Source of the DNA: UBA1738 sp045538755
Lineage (GTDB): Bacteria > Bacillota > Clostridia > UBA1381
Length of the DNA stretch: 27,475 nucleotides
Assembly (NCBI GenBank): GCA_045538755.1
Contig: JAZQEC010000042.1
Location: 1-27,475 of the forward strand
Direction of reading: 5' to 3'
Shown: positions 1 through 7,436 of the stretch, in pieces
How the letters are laid out: every line of letters starts with the position of its first letter
Numbering within the stretch: position 1 is the stretch's first letter
Made by a program: the position numbers and the translations under genes
The notes under the pieces: model-generated
The model's input: only the letters and a program-made list of their open reading frames with translations
Database searches by the model: none
Told to the model about the DNA's origin: nothing

Positions 1-47
1 ACACCTACCTTTACTTGTATTTTTGTTAGCGCTAAATACTTTATCAT
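1..47 (-). CDS. Possible 5' end of an unidentified gene, cut by the window edge
   Basis: An ATG whose first base is at 47 opens a frame that stays open to the window edge and reads MIKYLALTKIQVKVG. An AGAGG motif lies 10 bases upstream. A weak promoter-like pair (TTGAGC, 16 bases, TAAAAT) lies at 94-121. A start of this kind (short basic-hydrophobic N terminus) would fit an integral membrane protein such as an ABC-2 type permease, but 15 residues cannot establish a family. It could equally be a chance open stretch. Confidence 0.3.
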   Translation of the reverse strand, partial: MIKYLALTKIQVKVG

Positions 48-210
48 AAAGGGGTATCCTCTTTCTATGTCGTTATTTAATTTTCCGAGTAAAATTTTAC
101 GCTAGCTTACTAGTAGCTCAACTCATCGATAAATTGAAAGTTTCAAGTGTTCGACAAATTGGAATTCGACACTGTACTTATATAAGTATTTTCAAACGTG
201 AAATTCCGAT
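48..210. other. Intergenic stretch downstream of the S41 gene
   Basis: About 160 bases with no convincing gene. It contains a perfect 14-base palindrome at 175-188 (TACTTATATAAGTA) and an imperfect inverted pair of TTCGAC-like motifs around 146-172. No GC-rich stem followed by a U-tract is visible, so I see no terminator for the upstream S41 gene here. Confidence 0.4.
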
Positions 211-1491
211 CTAGTCGTTAGTCTTTTCTTTTTGTTCAATCAGTTTCATAACAAATTCAAGGTCTACATCTCCCTTAAGATGTTCTAGCGTCCATGGAAC
301 GTAGTAATCCACTTTTACTCCTTTTTTCATCATGCCGTTTCCACTTTCTACTGAAATCAAACGGCTGGTAGGATACATCAAACTGAAGTCATCATACTGA
401 ACAAACGCCACATTCGAATAATCCAAAATCCCCATCGTAGGTCTACCAACTACAGTCACTTTTGGAAACATACTAAATACAGCAACGAAATTGTCACCTG
501 AAGAACCACATCCACTGTCTGTAATAATGTACATTTCCTCTACATTGGAATCTCCAACAATAGGAATATCCATTTCCTCCTTTTCACGCTTGATAAAACC
601 TTTACCTCTATTTTCTAGCAACTCATCTTTCATCATCTGCAAAATTGTTCGTGTTTCTTCAGGGAGTTCCATATTCAGATATTCATCCACCGCCTTCAAT
701 CGAGTATCACAATTTCGAAGTGAGTAATTTATCTCTGAACCGTCCCTATTTGCACTCGCATCCACCAGGTCTAGTTCATCAATTCTCTTTCCATTTGGCA
801 AAGCATATTGGAGCAGTGGCAAAAAGCATGTATCGGAACCGCCACCATTATTTCTTACATCAACAATTAATGTCTTCGAGTTCTTCAGAAGTTCGGTATT
901 CTCCGCATACATCTGCTGAATTTGTTCCTCATCGCTAAAATCAGCAAGGCGAATAAAACTAATACCCTTTCTCATATCCTTACAACTGTATTTTTCTTCT
1001 GCACTTTCAAATGAACCAAGCTCGATATTATATGTTTCTTCTTTCTTTGATTCTGCTGAAATATAAGTGATAGTTTTTGCGAATCTAAGCAAATATTCCC
1101 AATGAGGTGCTTGTCGTTCTTCGGTCTCTCCAAACAAAAACTCTTCGTGTTTTTTTGCAAAATCATTTATTGCTAAGCCATCCACACGAATGATTTTATC
1201 GCCTACTTTTAACTCTATATCTTTCGATACAGATGTTATATATAATGCATCTTGGTATCTTTGTACTCCAAATGCAATGCGTCCGACTCCTTTCAAACTA
1301 AAGCCTAAATGTCCAGTCAGCCCAAATGTATTCAGATATGAATTTACTAAATACAAAAAATCCATATCCGACATGTCTTCTTTGATTTTTTCCATGTATG
1401 TATATGAATCCGCTCCCAATTTATCCTTGCAAGAAGCTGAATCTTCTTTCATAATCTTTACTATGTCTTGAAAAATCTCTACTTTTGTCAT
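211..1491 (-). CDS. S41-family peptidase without a signal peptide and without the usual catalytic lysine
   Basis: This is a 426-residue member of the S41 (C-terminal processing/tricorn-like) peptidase family. An N-terminal helical segment (about 1-60) is followed by GHLGFS at 60-65, a PDZ-like region (about 72-112) and the S41 core with DVRNNGGG at 211-218 and GCGSSGD at 327-333, where S330 is the likely nucleophile. In CtpA-type enzymes a GKG lysine follows, but the aligned stretch here is GRPTMGIL (349-356), with no lysine. H61 could take part in a tricorn-like Ser/His arrangement; that is inference. There is no signal peptide or membrane segment, so the protein is probably cytoplasmic. The ATG at 1491 has AGGAGG 11 bases upstream. 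The gene stands alone with its own promoter. Substrate and biological role are unknown. Confidence 0.85.
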   Translation of the reverse strand: MTKVEIFQDIVKIMKEDSASCKDKLGADSYTYMEKIKEDMSDMDFLYLVNSYLNTFGLTGHLGFSLKGVGRIAFGVQRYQDALYITSVSKDIELKVGDKIIRVDGLAINDFAKKHEEFLFGETEERQAPHWEYLLRFAKTITYISAESKKEETYNIELGSFESAEEKYSCKDMRKGISFIRLADFSDEEQIQQMYAENTELLKNSKTLIVDVRNNGGGSDTCFLPLLQYALPNGKRIDELDLVDASANRDGSEINYSLRNCDTRLKAVDEYLNMELPEETRTILQMMKDELLENRGKGFIKREKEEMDIPIVGDSNVEEMYIITDSGCGSSGDNFVAVFSMFPKVTVVGRPTMGILDYSNVAFVQYDDFSLMYPTSRLISVESGNGMMKKGVKVDYYVPWTLEHLKGDVDLEFVMKLIEQKEKTND

Positions 1492-1575
1492 TTTTCTCTT
1501 TTCCTCCTAGTTTCATTCTCTTCGACCTATTCATAGTTTCCTTTCTCTACAAAATGAAATTTATAAGCCTATACC

Positions 1576-1604
1576 ATTATATCATCTACACTCACTATTT
1601 TCCA
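1576..1604 (-). promoter_or_regulatory. Sigma-A-type promoter of the S41 gene (extended -10)
   Basis: Read on the minus strand, TGGAAA (1599-1604) is followed after 17 bases by TATAAT (1576-1581). The TG of an extended -10 (TGATATAAT) lies directly before it. The start of transcription would fall near 1569, leaving a leader of about 78 bases. The rest of the 312-base gap 1492-1803 holds the terminator of the upstream unit and no gene I trust. Confidence 0.6.
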
Positions 1605-1726
1605 TCTCTATAATAGAATTAACCCCATCCATTTCGCATCTGTCGTGTTTCGCATATCTGATTTTGTCGATATCGCGCCAGAAAAAGTAAATACTCACTT
1701 CGTTCTTGCTTCCTTTTCCTTGAGTG

Positions 1727-1767
1727 CGAAAAAAGCCACCCAAATCAACCTGTGACCTGAGTGGCTT
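1727..1767 (-). terminator. Rho-independent terminator after the GGGtGRT gene
   Basis: On the minus strand a 7-bp stem AAGCCAC (1761-1767) / GTGGCTT (1733-1739) with a 21-base loop is followed by a run of T (1729-1734). It lies 37 bases beyond the stop codon of the GGGtGRT gene and separates that unit from the S41 gene. Confidence 0.65.
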
Positions 1768-1803
1768 CCATTCTTAATTCATTTTAACCTAGCGGTATAT
1801 TCC

Positions 1804-2814
1804 TTAAAACTTACCCTGCTCAGCTGCTTCCTGAATTGAAACTGCAACTGCAACAGTCATACCAACCATTGGGTTGTTACCAGCGCCGATAAGTCCCATC
1901 ATTTCAACATGGGCAGGAACTGATGAAGAACCTGCAAACTGTGCATCTGAATGCATACGTCCCATAGTATCTGTCATACCGTAAGAAGCTGGGCCTGCAG
2001 CCATATTATCAGGATGAAGTGTACGTCCTGTACCGCCGCCTGAAGCAACTGAGAAGTACTTCTTGCCCTGCTCGATACATTCCTTTTTGTATGTACCTGC
2101 AACAGGATGCTGGAAACGTGTTGGGTTTGTTGAGTTACCTGTAATAGAAACGTCAACACCTTCTTTATGCATAATAGCAACACCTTCACGAACATCGTCA
2201 GCACCGTAGCAACGAACCTTTGCTCTTTCTCCGTTTGAGTAAGCTGTTTCTTTTACTATTGTAAGCTCACCTGTGAAGTAATCAAACTTTGTCTGAACAT
2301 AAGTAAATCCGTTAATTCTTGAAATAATCTGCGCAGCATCTTTTCCAAGACCGTTTAGGATTACTCTTAAATCTTCTTTTCTTGCCTTATTAGCTGATCT
2401 TGCAAGACCGATAGCACCTTCTGCTGCTGCAAATGATTCGTGACCTGCCAAGAATGCAAAGCACTTTGTTTCTTCACGAAGAAGCATTGCGCCAAGATTA
2501 CCGTGACCGATACCAACCTTTCTATCATCAGCAACAGAACCTGGGATACAGAATGACTGAAGACCTACACCGATTTTTTCAGCAGCATCAGCAGCCTTTG
2601 TGCAACCGTCCTTGATTGCGATTGCAGCACCTACAATGTAAGCCCAGCAAGCGTTTTCAAAACAGATTGGCTGAATTCCCTTAACTATGTTATATACATC
2701 TATGCCCTTGTCGTCACAGATTTTCTTTGCTTCTTCGATTGAAGAGATACCGTGCTTTGCAAGTTCTGCGTTAATTTGGTCAATTCTTCTTTCATAACTT
2801 TCAAATAATGCCAT
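1804..2814 (-). CDS. GGGtGRT-family protein of unknown function
   Basis: The 336-residue product carries the motif that names this family, GGGTGRT at 259-265, within a highly conserved-looking C-terminal half (HPDNMAAGPASYGMTDTMG, 267-285, and GLIGAGNNPMVG, 307-318). It has eight cysteines (C33, C51, C56, C71, C89, C118, C202, C246), no signal peptide and no membrane segment, so it is probably cytoplasmic. The GGGtGRT family is a conserved family of unknown biochemical function, seen in Clostridia and some other anaerobes. The start is supported by GGGGAGG 10 bases upstream. It lies 21 bases downstream of a NifU/IscU-like scaffold gene and shares its promoter, so a role linked to iron-sulfur or cysteine chemistry is a reasonable inference. 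I do not know the reaction, if any. Confidence 0.9.
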   Translation of the reverse strand: MALFESYERRIDQINAELAKHGISSIEEAKKICDDKGIDVYNIVKGIQPICFENACWAYIVGAAIAIKDGCTKAADAAEKIGVGLQSFCIPGSVADDRKVGIGHGNLGAMLLREETKCFAFLAGHESFAAAEGAIGLARSANKARKEDLRVILNGLGKDAAQIISRINGFTYVQTKFDYFTGELTIVKETAYSNGERAKVRCYGADDVREGVAIMHKEGVDVSITGNSTNPTRFQHPVAGTYKKECIEQGKKYFSVASGGGTGRTLHPDNMAAGPASYGMTDTMGRMHSDAQFAGSSSVPAHVEMMGLIGAGNNPMVGMTVAVAVSIQEAAEQGKF

Positions 2815-2835
2815 AATTTTCGTACCTCCCCTTTA

Positions 2836-3528
2836 TTATTCGCATCTTGGGTCGATAAGCTTTGCAGCATCATCAACTCTGCCGTACTGACCTGAAGCTT
2901 TACTTAGTGCTTCATTTGCGTCCATACCCTTGCCAATCATTTCCATCATCTTGCCGAGGTGAACGAACTTGTAACCAATAATCTGGTCTTCGTCGTCAAC
3001 AGCAATCTTTGTTATGTATCCTTCTGCAAGTTCCAAGTATCTTGGACCTTTTTTAAGTGTTGCGTAAGTTGTACCAACCTGTGATCTTAATCCCTTACCC
3101 AAATCTTCAAGGCCTGCGCCGATTGGAAGACCGTCTTCTGAGAACGCAGTCTGTGTTCTACCATATACAATTTGAAGGAAAAGCTCTCTCATAGCTGTGT
3201 TAATAGCATCACAAACAAGGTCTGTATTTAATGCTTCTAAAAGTGTTTTTCCAACAAGGATTTCTGATGCCATAGCAGCAGAGTGTGTCATACCAGAGCA
3301 GCCGATTGTTTCAACTAAAGCTTCCTGAATGATACCTTCCTTAACGTTTAATGTGAGCTTACATGTACCCTGCTGTGGAGCACACCAGCCAATACCGTGT
3401 GTAAGACCTGAAATGTCTTTAACTTCTTTAACCTGTACCCACTTTCCTTCTTCCGGAATAGGAGCAGGGCCGTGATATGCGCCTTTTGCTAAAGGACACA
3501 TTTCTTCTACTTCGCGTGAATATTTCAT
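2836..3528 (-). CDS. NifU/IscU-like iron-sulfur cluster assembly scaffold protein, long form
   Basis: I place the start at the ATG at 3528, giving 230 residues beginning MKYSREVEEMCPLAKG, because AAAGGAG lies 8 bases upstream. An in-frame extension to 3567 has no such site. The N-terminal half resembles IscU/NifU-N: three cysteines fit the scaffold ligands, C56 (in GTCKL), C77 (in IGCSGMTHSAAM) and C106 (in LVCDAIN). The aspartate usually found in the CGD motif beside the first ligand is not present. Additional cysteines are C11, C49 and C229. About 110 residues follow the scaffold domain, more than in ordinary IscU. No sufS/iscS desulfurase gene is in this window. It is the first gene of a two-gene unit with the GGGtGRT protein, which suggests a dedicated client or partner rather than general cluster supply. 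Confidence 0.88.
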   Translation of the reverse strand: MKYSREVEEMCPLAKGAYHGPAPIPEEGKWVQVKEVKDISGLTHGIGWCAPQQGTCKLTLNVKEGIIQEALVETIGCSGMTHSAAMASEILVGKTLLEALNTDLVCDAINTAMRELFLQIVYGRTQTAFSEDGLPIGAGLEDLGKGLRSQVGTTYATLKKGPRYLELAEGYITKIAVDDEDQIIGYKFVHLGKMMEMIGKGMDANEALSKASGQYGRVDDAAKLIDPRCE

Positions 3529-3576
3529 GTAGATTTCTCCTTTCAAAATTTGCTTCATTCTTAGCATACTATGTTA

Positions 3577-3604
3577 ATTATATCACAATTCTCATAATAT
3601 TCAA
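3577..3604 (-). promoter_or_regulatory. Promoter of the NifU-like/GGGtGRT unit
   Basis: On the minus strand TTGAAT (3599-3604), a 16-base spacer and TATAAT (3577-3582) form a sigma-A-type promoter with an extended -10, TGATATAAT. The predicted leader is about 40 bases. The same nine-base extended -10 occurs at the S41 gene promoter. Confidence 0.6.
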
Positions 3605-3680
3605 GTCAAAATGCAACATTTTTTTCTTTTTTATGTAAAAAATAACGTGATAAATTTGCATAACTTTTATTTAATTTGAC

Positions 3681-3717
3681 TTAAAAACAGTGCCGCAAAT
3701 TGCGGCACTGTTTTTAA
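3681..3717 (-). terminator. Long perfect hairpin terminator after ctpA
   Basis: Two 18-base arms (3681-3698 and 3700-3717) are exact inverted complements around a single base, with GC-rich core TGCCGCAA/TTGCGGCA and A/T-rich outer ends that give a T-tract on either strand. The ctpA stop codon (3714-3716) lies inside the arm. It should end the lspA-to-ctpA transcript. Confidence 0.85.
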
Positions 3718-5141
3718 AGTCCTATATCGGCTGGATTTCCGCCAAAATATTCATAAGCATAAATCATTTGATTATCTATAACTTCTTCAAGCATATAGAA
3801 TGTATTTTCAATTTTTACTTTTGTTATTACGTCAAGATTTCCTGTCGGAGGAATATTATTTTCTTCCTGAAATGCCTTTACTGCCGATACAAATGTTTCA
3901 TCAAAGTTGTTATCTATCGCTGCTATGTAATACCCCAAGAGATACAGACGTTCTTTTGCTGCTCTTACATTTTCTGAAATATCACCGCAAATCTGTTCAG
4001 TTTTGTAGTCAAAACCCGTAAATTTAGTTACATCAATTCTGCGAATTTGGTTTGATACATACTCGTCCGGTTCAATCCCGTTTCCGTGTATGTCTTTGCC
4101 ATTACGGGTAAAATACTTACCGGTTGTAATCTTAAATGCCGTTCCGTCCCACATCTGAAACATCTGCTGAATTACACCTTTTCCATAGGTCTGTTCGCCG
4201 ATAACCAATCCTACTCCGCTTTCGCCCATAGCACTTGCAAGAACTTCAGCTGCCGAGGCTGTATTTTCATTTACCAACACAGCAAATTTGAACTTAGTCT
4301 CTTTAAGGTTTGAGTATATAATTTCATTTTCCCATTCATTACGGAAAACAGTACTTACTATAACACCGCTCGGTACTGTTACCTTTGCTATATCCACTGC
4401 CGCTTCTAAATATCCGCCCGGATTATCACGAAGGTCAAGAATAACATTATATATTCCTGCAAATCTAAATTGCTTGAGCACTTCATAAAATTCATCAGCT
4501 GTGCTTTCTGCAAAATTCAAAATAGAAATATATCCGATTTTACCGGCTAAAATTTCGCTTGAAACGGTTGTTCCTTTTACTTCTTGACGCGTAATTGTGC
4601 GTTCGATTTCCTGTCCGTTTCTTAAAAACGTAACCGTTACTTCTGTACCAATCTCGCCTACAACAAGGTCCTGTACCTTATCAACGCTATATCCTTTTAC
4701 ATCAATGCCGTCCACCTTTGAAATCCGGTCACCGCTTATCACACCGGCAGCCTCTGCTCCGCCGCCTTTAGTGCAGCTCATAACCGTGATATAATCACCT
4801 ATCTGCTGAATAATAACGCCGATACCATAAACAATATGATTTAAATTTCTGTTAAATAATTCAAATTCTTCCTGTGTATAATACTCGCTGTATTCATCAA
4901 GACTCTGAAAGCCGGCTTTAATCAGCTTATTGGCAAGCTCAGGGTTATCCTTTACCACGGCTTTTAGTGCGTCCTCCATAATTTGTTCCGTCGTAACAGT
5001 TTCGTCTATGTAAAGGTTTGAGGCATACCCTGAAAGCCTTTCAAAAAGGTCATATTCAAAGTTTTCATCTTCTGCATAAGCCGGCTGCACAGTTAACATT
5101 ACAGCTGATAAAATTAATGACAAAAATTTTGTTTTTCTCAT
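3714..5141 (-). CDS. ctpA: Carboxy-terminal processing protease (S41) with PDZ and peptidoglycan-binding domain
   Basis: A 475-residue secreted protease. The N terminus is a signal peptide (basic MRKTK, hydrophobic 6-18, likely cleavage after AYA at 21-23). A PDZ domain covers about 104-185. The S41 core contains DLRDNPGG (236-243), the nucleophile S296 in NTASAAEV and the partner lysine K321 in GEQTYGKG, so the Ser/Lys dyad is complete. A C-terminal peptidoglycan-binding type-1 domain (about 388-450, with LYLLGYY and AVKAFQEENN) should anchor it at the cell wall. It is the last gene of a unit that makes cell-wall precursors (ddl, murI); its ATG overlaps the upstream stop codon by four bases. 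In this group such proteases trim exported or envelope proteins; the substrate here is unknown. Confidence 0.93.
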   Translation of the reverse strand: MRKTKFLSLILSAVMLTVQPAYAEDENFEYDLFERLSGYASNLYIDETVTTEQIMEDALKAVVKDNPELANKLIKAGFQSLDEYSEYYTQEEFELFNRNLNHIVYGIGVIIQQIGDYITVMSCTKGGGAEAAGVISGDRISKVDGIDVKGYSVDKVQDLVVGEIGTEVTVTFLRNGQEIERTITRQEVKGTTVSSEILAGKIGYISILNFAESTADEFYEVLKQFRFAGIYNVILDLRDNPGGYLEAAVDIAKVTVPSGVIVSTVFRNEWENEIIYSNLKETKFKFAVLVNENTASAAEVLASAMGESGVGLVIGEQTYGKGVIQQMFQMWDGTAFKITTGKYFTRNGKDIHGNGIEPDEYVSNQIRRIDVTKFTGFDYKTEQICGDISENVRAAKERLYLLGYYIAAIDNNFDETFVSAVKAFQEENNIPPTGNLDVITKVKIENTFYMLEEVIDNQMIYAYEYFGGNPADIGL

Positions 5142-5581
5142 AGCTTGTCCCTCTCTGTTTTAACATAAATATCTATATTCGTTTTAGTCATAGCTTCCCC
5201 TGAATAAAGCATATACGAAAATGATAGTCTTCCGCCTTCATCATCAAGTGCATTTACAATGCTTTGTGTTTTGATTTTCATATTTAGTTCGCCAAACGGA
5301 ACACGGTAAATGAACTCTGTTGTCTCATCTTTTTTATACACCATAACCGTCGCAAAATCGCCCATACGACGCATTGTTATGGTGTTGGGTTCTATTTTTA
5401 AAAGCACACGGGAATCCCCCATGCCCATATCCGAATGTTCGTTATAAGTTATAAAGAACTTGCCTTCCTTTTTATAAAAACCTCCAGAGGTTGTAAATTC
5501 CAGCTTGTCCTCATCGCCGTCGGCAACTTGTCTGCTTATCAATGTTATTGTAGCATTTTCTTTAGAATTTTTCAATATCAA
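5138..5581 (-). CDS. DUF1934 (YwiB-like) beta-barrel protein
   Basis: A 147-residue protein resembling the DUF1934/YwiB family of small calycin-like beta-barrels with no settled function. Features typical of the family are the alternating strand pattern, KEGKFFITYNE (37-47), the NTITMRRMG stretch (67-75) and a C-terminal half ending with LSFSYML. Translation must begin at a non-ATG codon: TTG at 5581, or TTG at 5575, which lies at the better distance (10 bases) from the GGTGGAG site inside murI. The gene overlaps the end of murI by 20 bases and the start of ctpA by four, so it is translationally coupled on both sides. Confidence 0.8.
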   Translation of the reverse strand: MILKNSKENATITLISRQVADGDEDKLEFTTSGGFYKKEGKFFITYNEHSDMGMGDSRVLLKIEPNTITMRRMGDFATVMVYKKDETTEFIYRVPFGELNMKIKTQSIVNALDDEGGRLSFSYMLYSGEAMTKTNIDIYVKTERDKL

Positions 5582-6371
5582 TCTTCTCCACCTGACCGCC
5601 TATCTTTTTTTCAAGAAACAGTCCACCCAAATTTTCAAATCCATCTATATTATCGCTTACGTAATATCTGTATTGGTCTACATCACGTACTTCTTGATGA
5701 AGGTCTTCTACCTTAAAATGCCGTTTCAAAGCCTTTGCAACTTCTGCACCTGCATCAATTAACTTTACATTATCTCCCATATAACGTGAAATTGTCTTTT
5801 TCAAAAGCGGATAATGTGTACAGCCGAGAATTAGCGTATCAACGCCGGCATTTTTTATTTCCTCAAGGTATTCCTGTACAACAAGTTCTGCAACCTTTGT
5901 TTCAAAATGTCCGTTCTCAACAAGTGGGACAAACAAAGGACAAGCCTTGTTGAAGGTGATAATTTCAGGATTTTTTTCTTTTATAAGTTTTTCATAAGAA
6001 CCGCTTTTTATAGTTCCCGGAGTTCCTATTATGCCGATTTTTCCGTTTTTAGTAGCCCCAAGTGCTGCACTGACTGCCGCATCGACAACTCCTATAATCG
6101 GCGTATCATAATCATTCTTTATAGCAGGAAGCGCCACAGAGCTTGCTGTTCCGCAGGCAATCACAATCACCTTTACGTCCTTACTCAAAAGAAAATTTAT
6201 ATCATTTTTAGAGTACTTTATTATTGTTTCAACAGAGCGAGTCCCATATGGCACGCGCCCTGTATCACCAAAATAAATTATGTTTTCAAATGGAAGCTCC
6301 TGCATAATCTGCTTAACAGCCGTAAGCCCTCCAAGCCCCGAATCAAAAACTCCGATACTTCTGTTATCCAT
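5562..6371 (-). CDS. murI: Glutamate racemase
   Basis: Interconverts L- and D-glutamate in the cytoplasm, supplying D-glutamate for the peptidoglycan stem peptide. The 269-residue length is normal. Family motifs are GVFDSGLGGL (7-16), GDTGRVPYG (35-43), the first catalytic cysteine C73 in IACGTAS and the second, C184, in LGCTHYPLL. The ATG overlaps the ddl stop codon by one base (TAATG), and an AAGGG site lies 7 bases upstream. With ddl immediately upstream, it forms a D-amino-acid supply pair. Confidence 0.97.
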   Translation of the reverse strand: MDNRSIGVFDSGLGGLTAVKQIMQELPFENIIYFGDTGRVPYGTRSVETIIKYSKNDINFLLSKDVKVIVIACGTASSVALPAIKNDYDTPIIGVVDAAVSAALGATKNGKIGIIGTPGTIKSGSYEKLIKEKNPEIITFNKACPLFVPLVENGHFETKVAELVVQEYLEEIKNAGVDTLILGCTHYPLLKKTISRYMGDNVKLIDAGAEVAKALKRHFKVEDLHQEVRDVDQYRYYVSDNIDGFENLGGLFLEKKIGGQVEKIDIEKF

Positions 6372-7432
6372 TATTTTACCCTTTCGAGTCCAAGCTCAAT
6401 CAATTTATCCAAAAGTTCTGAATATCCGACTCCTGCTGCATCCCAAAGCTTCGGATACATACTGATATTTGTAAATCCCGGCATAGTATTTATTTCATTT
6501 AATATAATCGAATTATCGCTGTACTTGACAAAAAAGTCGACTCTTGAAAGCCCCATTCCGTCCATCGCCTTAAATGCCTTTACCGAATATTCCCGAATTT
6601 TATTATAAATATCTTCCGGAAGGTCTGCCGGTATATGCAAAAGTGTCGAATTATCATTATATTTTGCGTCAAAATCGTAAAACTCAACCATCGGTACGAT
6701 TTCGCCAACAGCAGCAGCTTCAGGGTTTTCATTACCCAAAACGGCACATTCTACTTCATGGCCGTCAATGTTTTCTTCGACCAAAATCTTTCTGTCAAAC
6801 TTAGCCGCTTCGTAAAGCATATCCACAAGTTCGTTGCGGTTGTGTGCTTTTCCCACGCCAACAGATGAGCCTGTTCGGCACGGTTTTACAAAGCACGGAT
6901 AGCCAAGTTTTTCTTCAATCTGCGGTATGTAGCTTTCAACGCCTTCTGATGTTTTTACCAAAACCCAGTCAGCCTGCGGAATGCCCTCGGAATCCAGAAC
7001 AAGCTTGGTGTATGATTTATCCATTCCGTTTGCAGAAGCAAGCACTCCCATACCAACATACTTAATATTTGCAAGCTCCAAAAGTCCCTGAATTGTTCCG
7101 TCTTCACCATATTCGCCGTGAAGTACAGGGAATACAATATCAGGATGCATTTCGGTTACACCGTTTTCGCCAAATACTAAAATTGCCTTTTTGCCTGCAT
7201 CTGGTGATATTATTGCACGGTTATTATTTTCGTTTTCCCATTCTCCGCCTTCAATTTTTGAAATGGCTCCTTCATACAGATACCATTCACCATTTTTGGT
7301 TATTCCGATTATTGTAATTTCGTACTTTTCTTTATCAAGATTGTTAAGCACCGATGTAACAGACTTTCTCGACACCTCATGCTCCGGAGACTGACCTCCG
7401 AAAATTACACATACCTTCAGCTTTTCCTTCAC
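6371..7432 (-). CDS. ddl: D-alanine--D-alanine ligase
   Basis: Joins two D-alanines using ATP for the peptidoglycan stem terminus. The 353-residue ATP-grasp protein shows FGGQSPEHEVS (11-21), HGEYGEDG (105-112), the phosphate-binding CRTGSSVGVGK (185-195) and the metal-binding NEINTMPGF (312-320). In the omega loop (FYDFDAKY, 251-258) the final residue is tyrosine Y258; a phenylalanine at that position marks D-Ala-D-Lac ligases, so this should be a normal D-Ala-D-Ala enzyme. Translation starts at GTG (7432) with AAAGGTG upstream. The gene lies four bases beyond the rluD stop codon. Confidence 0.96.
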   Translation of the reverse strand: MKEKLKVCVIFGGQSPEHEVSRKSVTSVLNNLDKEKYEITIIGITKNGEWYLYEGAISKIEGGEWENENNNRAIISPDAGKKAILVFGENGVTEMHPDIVFPVLHGEYGEDGTIQGLLELANIKYVGMGVLASANGMDKSYTKLVLDSEGIPQADWVLVKTSEGVESYIPQIEEKLGYPCFVKPCRTGSSVGVGKAHNRNELVDMLYEAAKFDRKILVEENIDGHEVECAVLGNENPEAAAVGEIVPMVEFYDFDAKYNDNSTLLHIPADLPEDIYNKIREYSVKAFKAMDGMGLSRVDFFVKYSDNSIILNEINTMPGFTNISMYPKLWDAAGVGYSELLDKLIELGLERVK

Positions 7433-7436
7433 GGTA

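Noticed and set aside
1421..1534. A 37-codon minus-strand frame with an AAAGGA site that overlaps the start of the S41 gene in another frame.
   Set aside because: Its product is short and rich in charged residues with no family resemblance, and the S41 start has a stronger AGGAGG of its own. It may be a chance frame in the leader.
2836..3567. A 243-residue version of the NifU-like protein starting at 3567.
   Set aside because: The extra 13 residues have no ribosome binding site and would begin at or before the predicted transcription start; the ATG at 3528 has AAAGGAG.
5907..6608. A 233-codon open frame on the plus strand.
   Set aside because: It lies opposite murI and ddl, both of which have complete family motifs, and its translation has no recognisable pattern.
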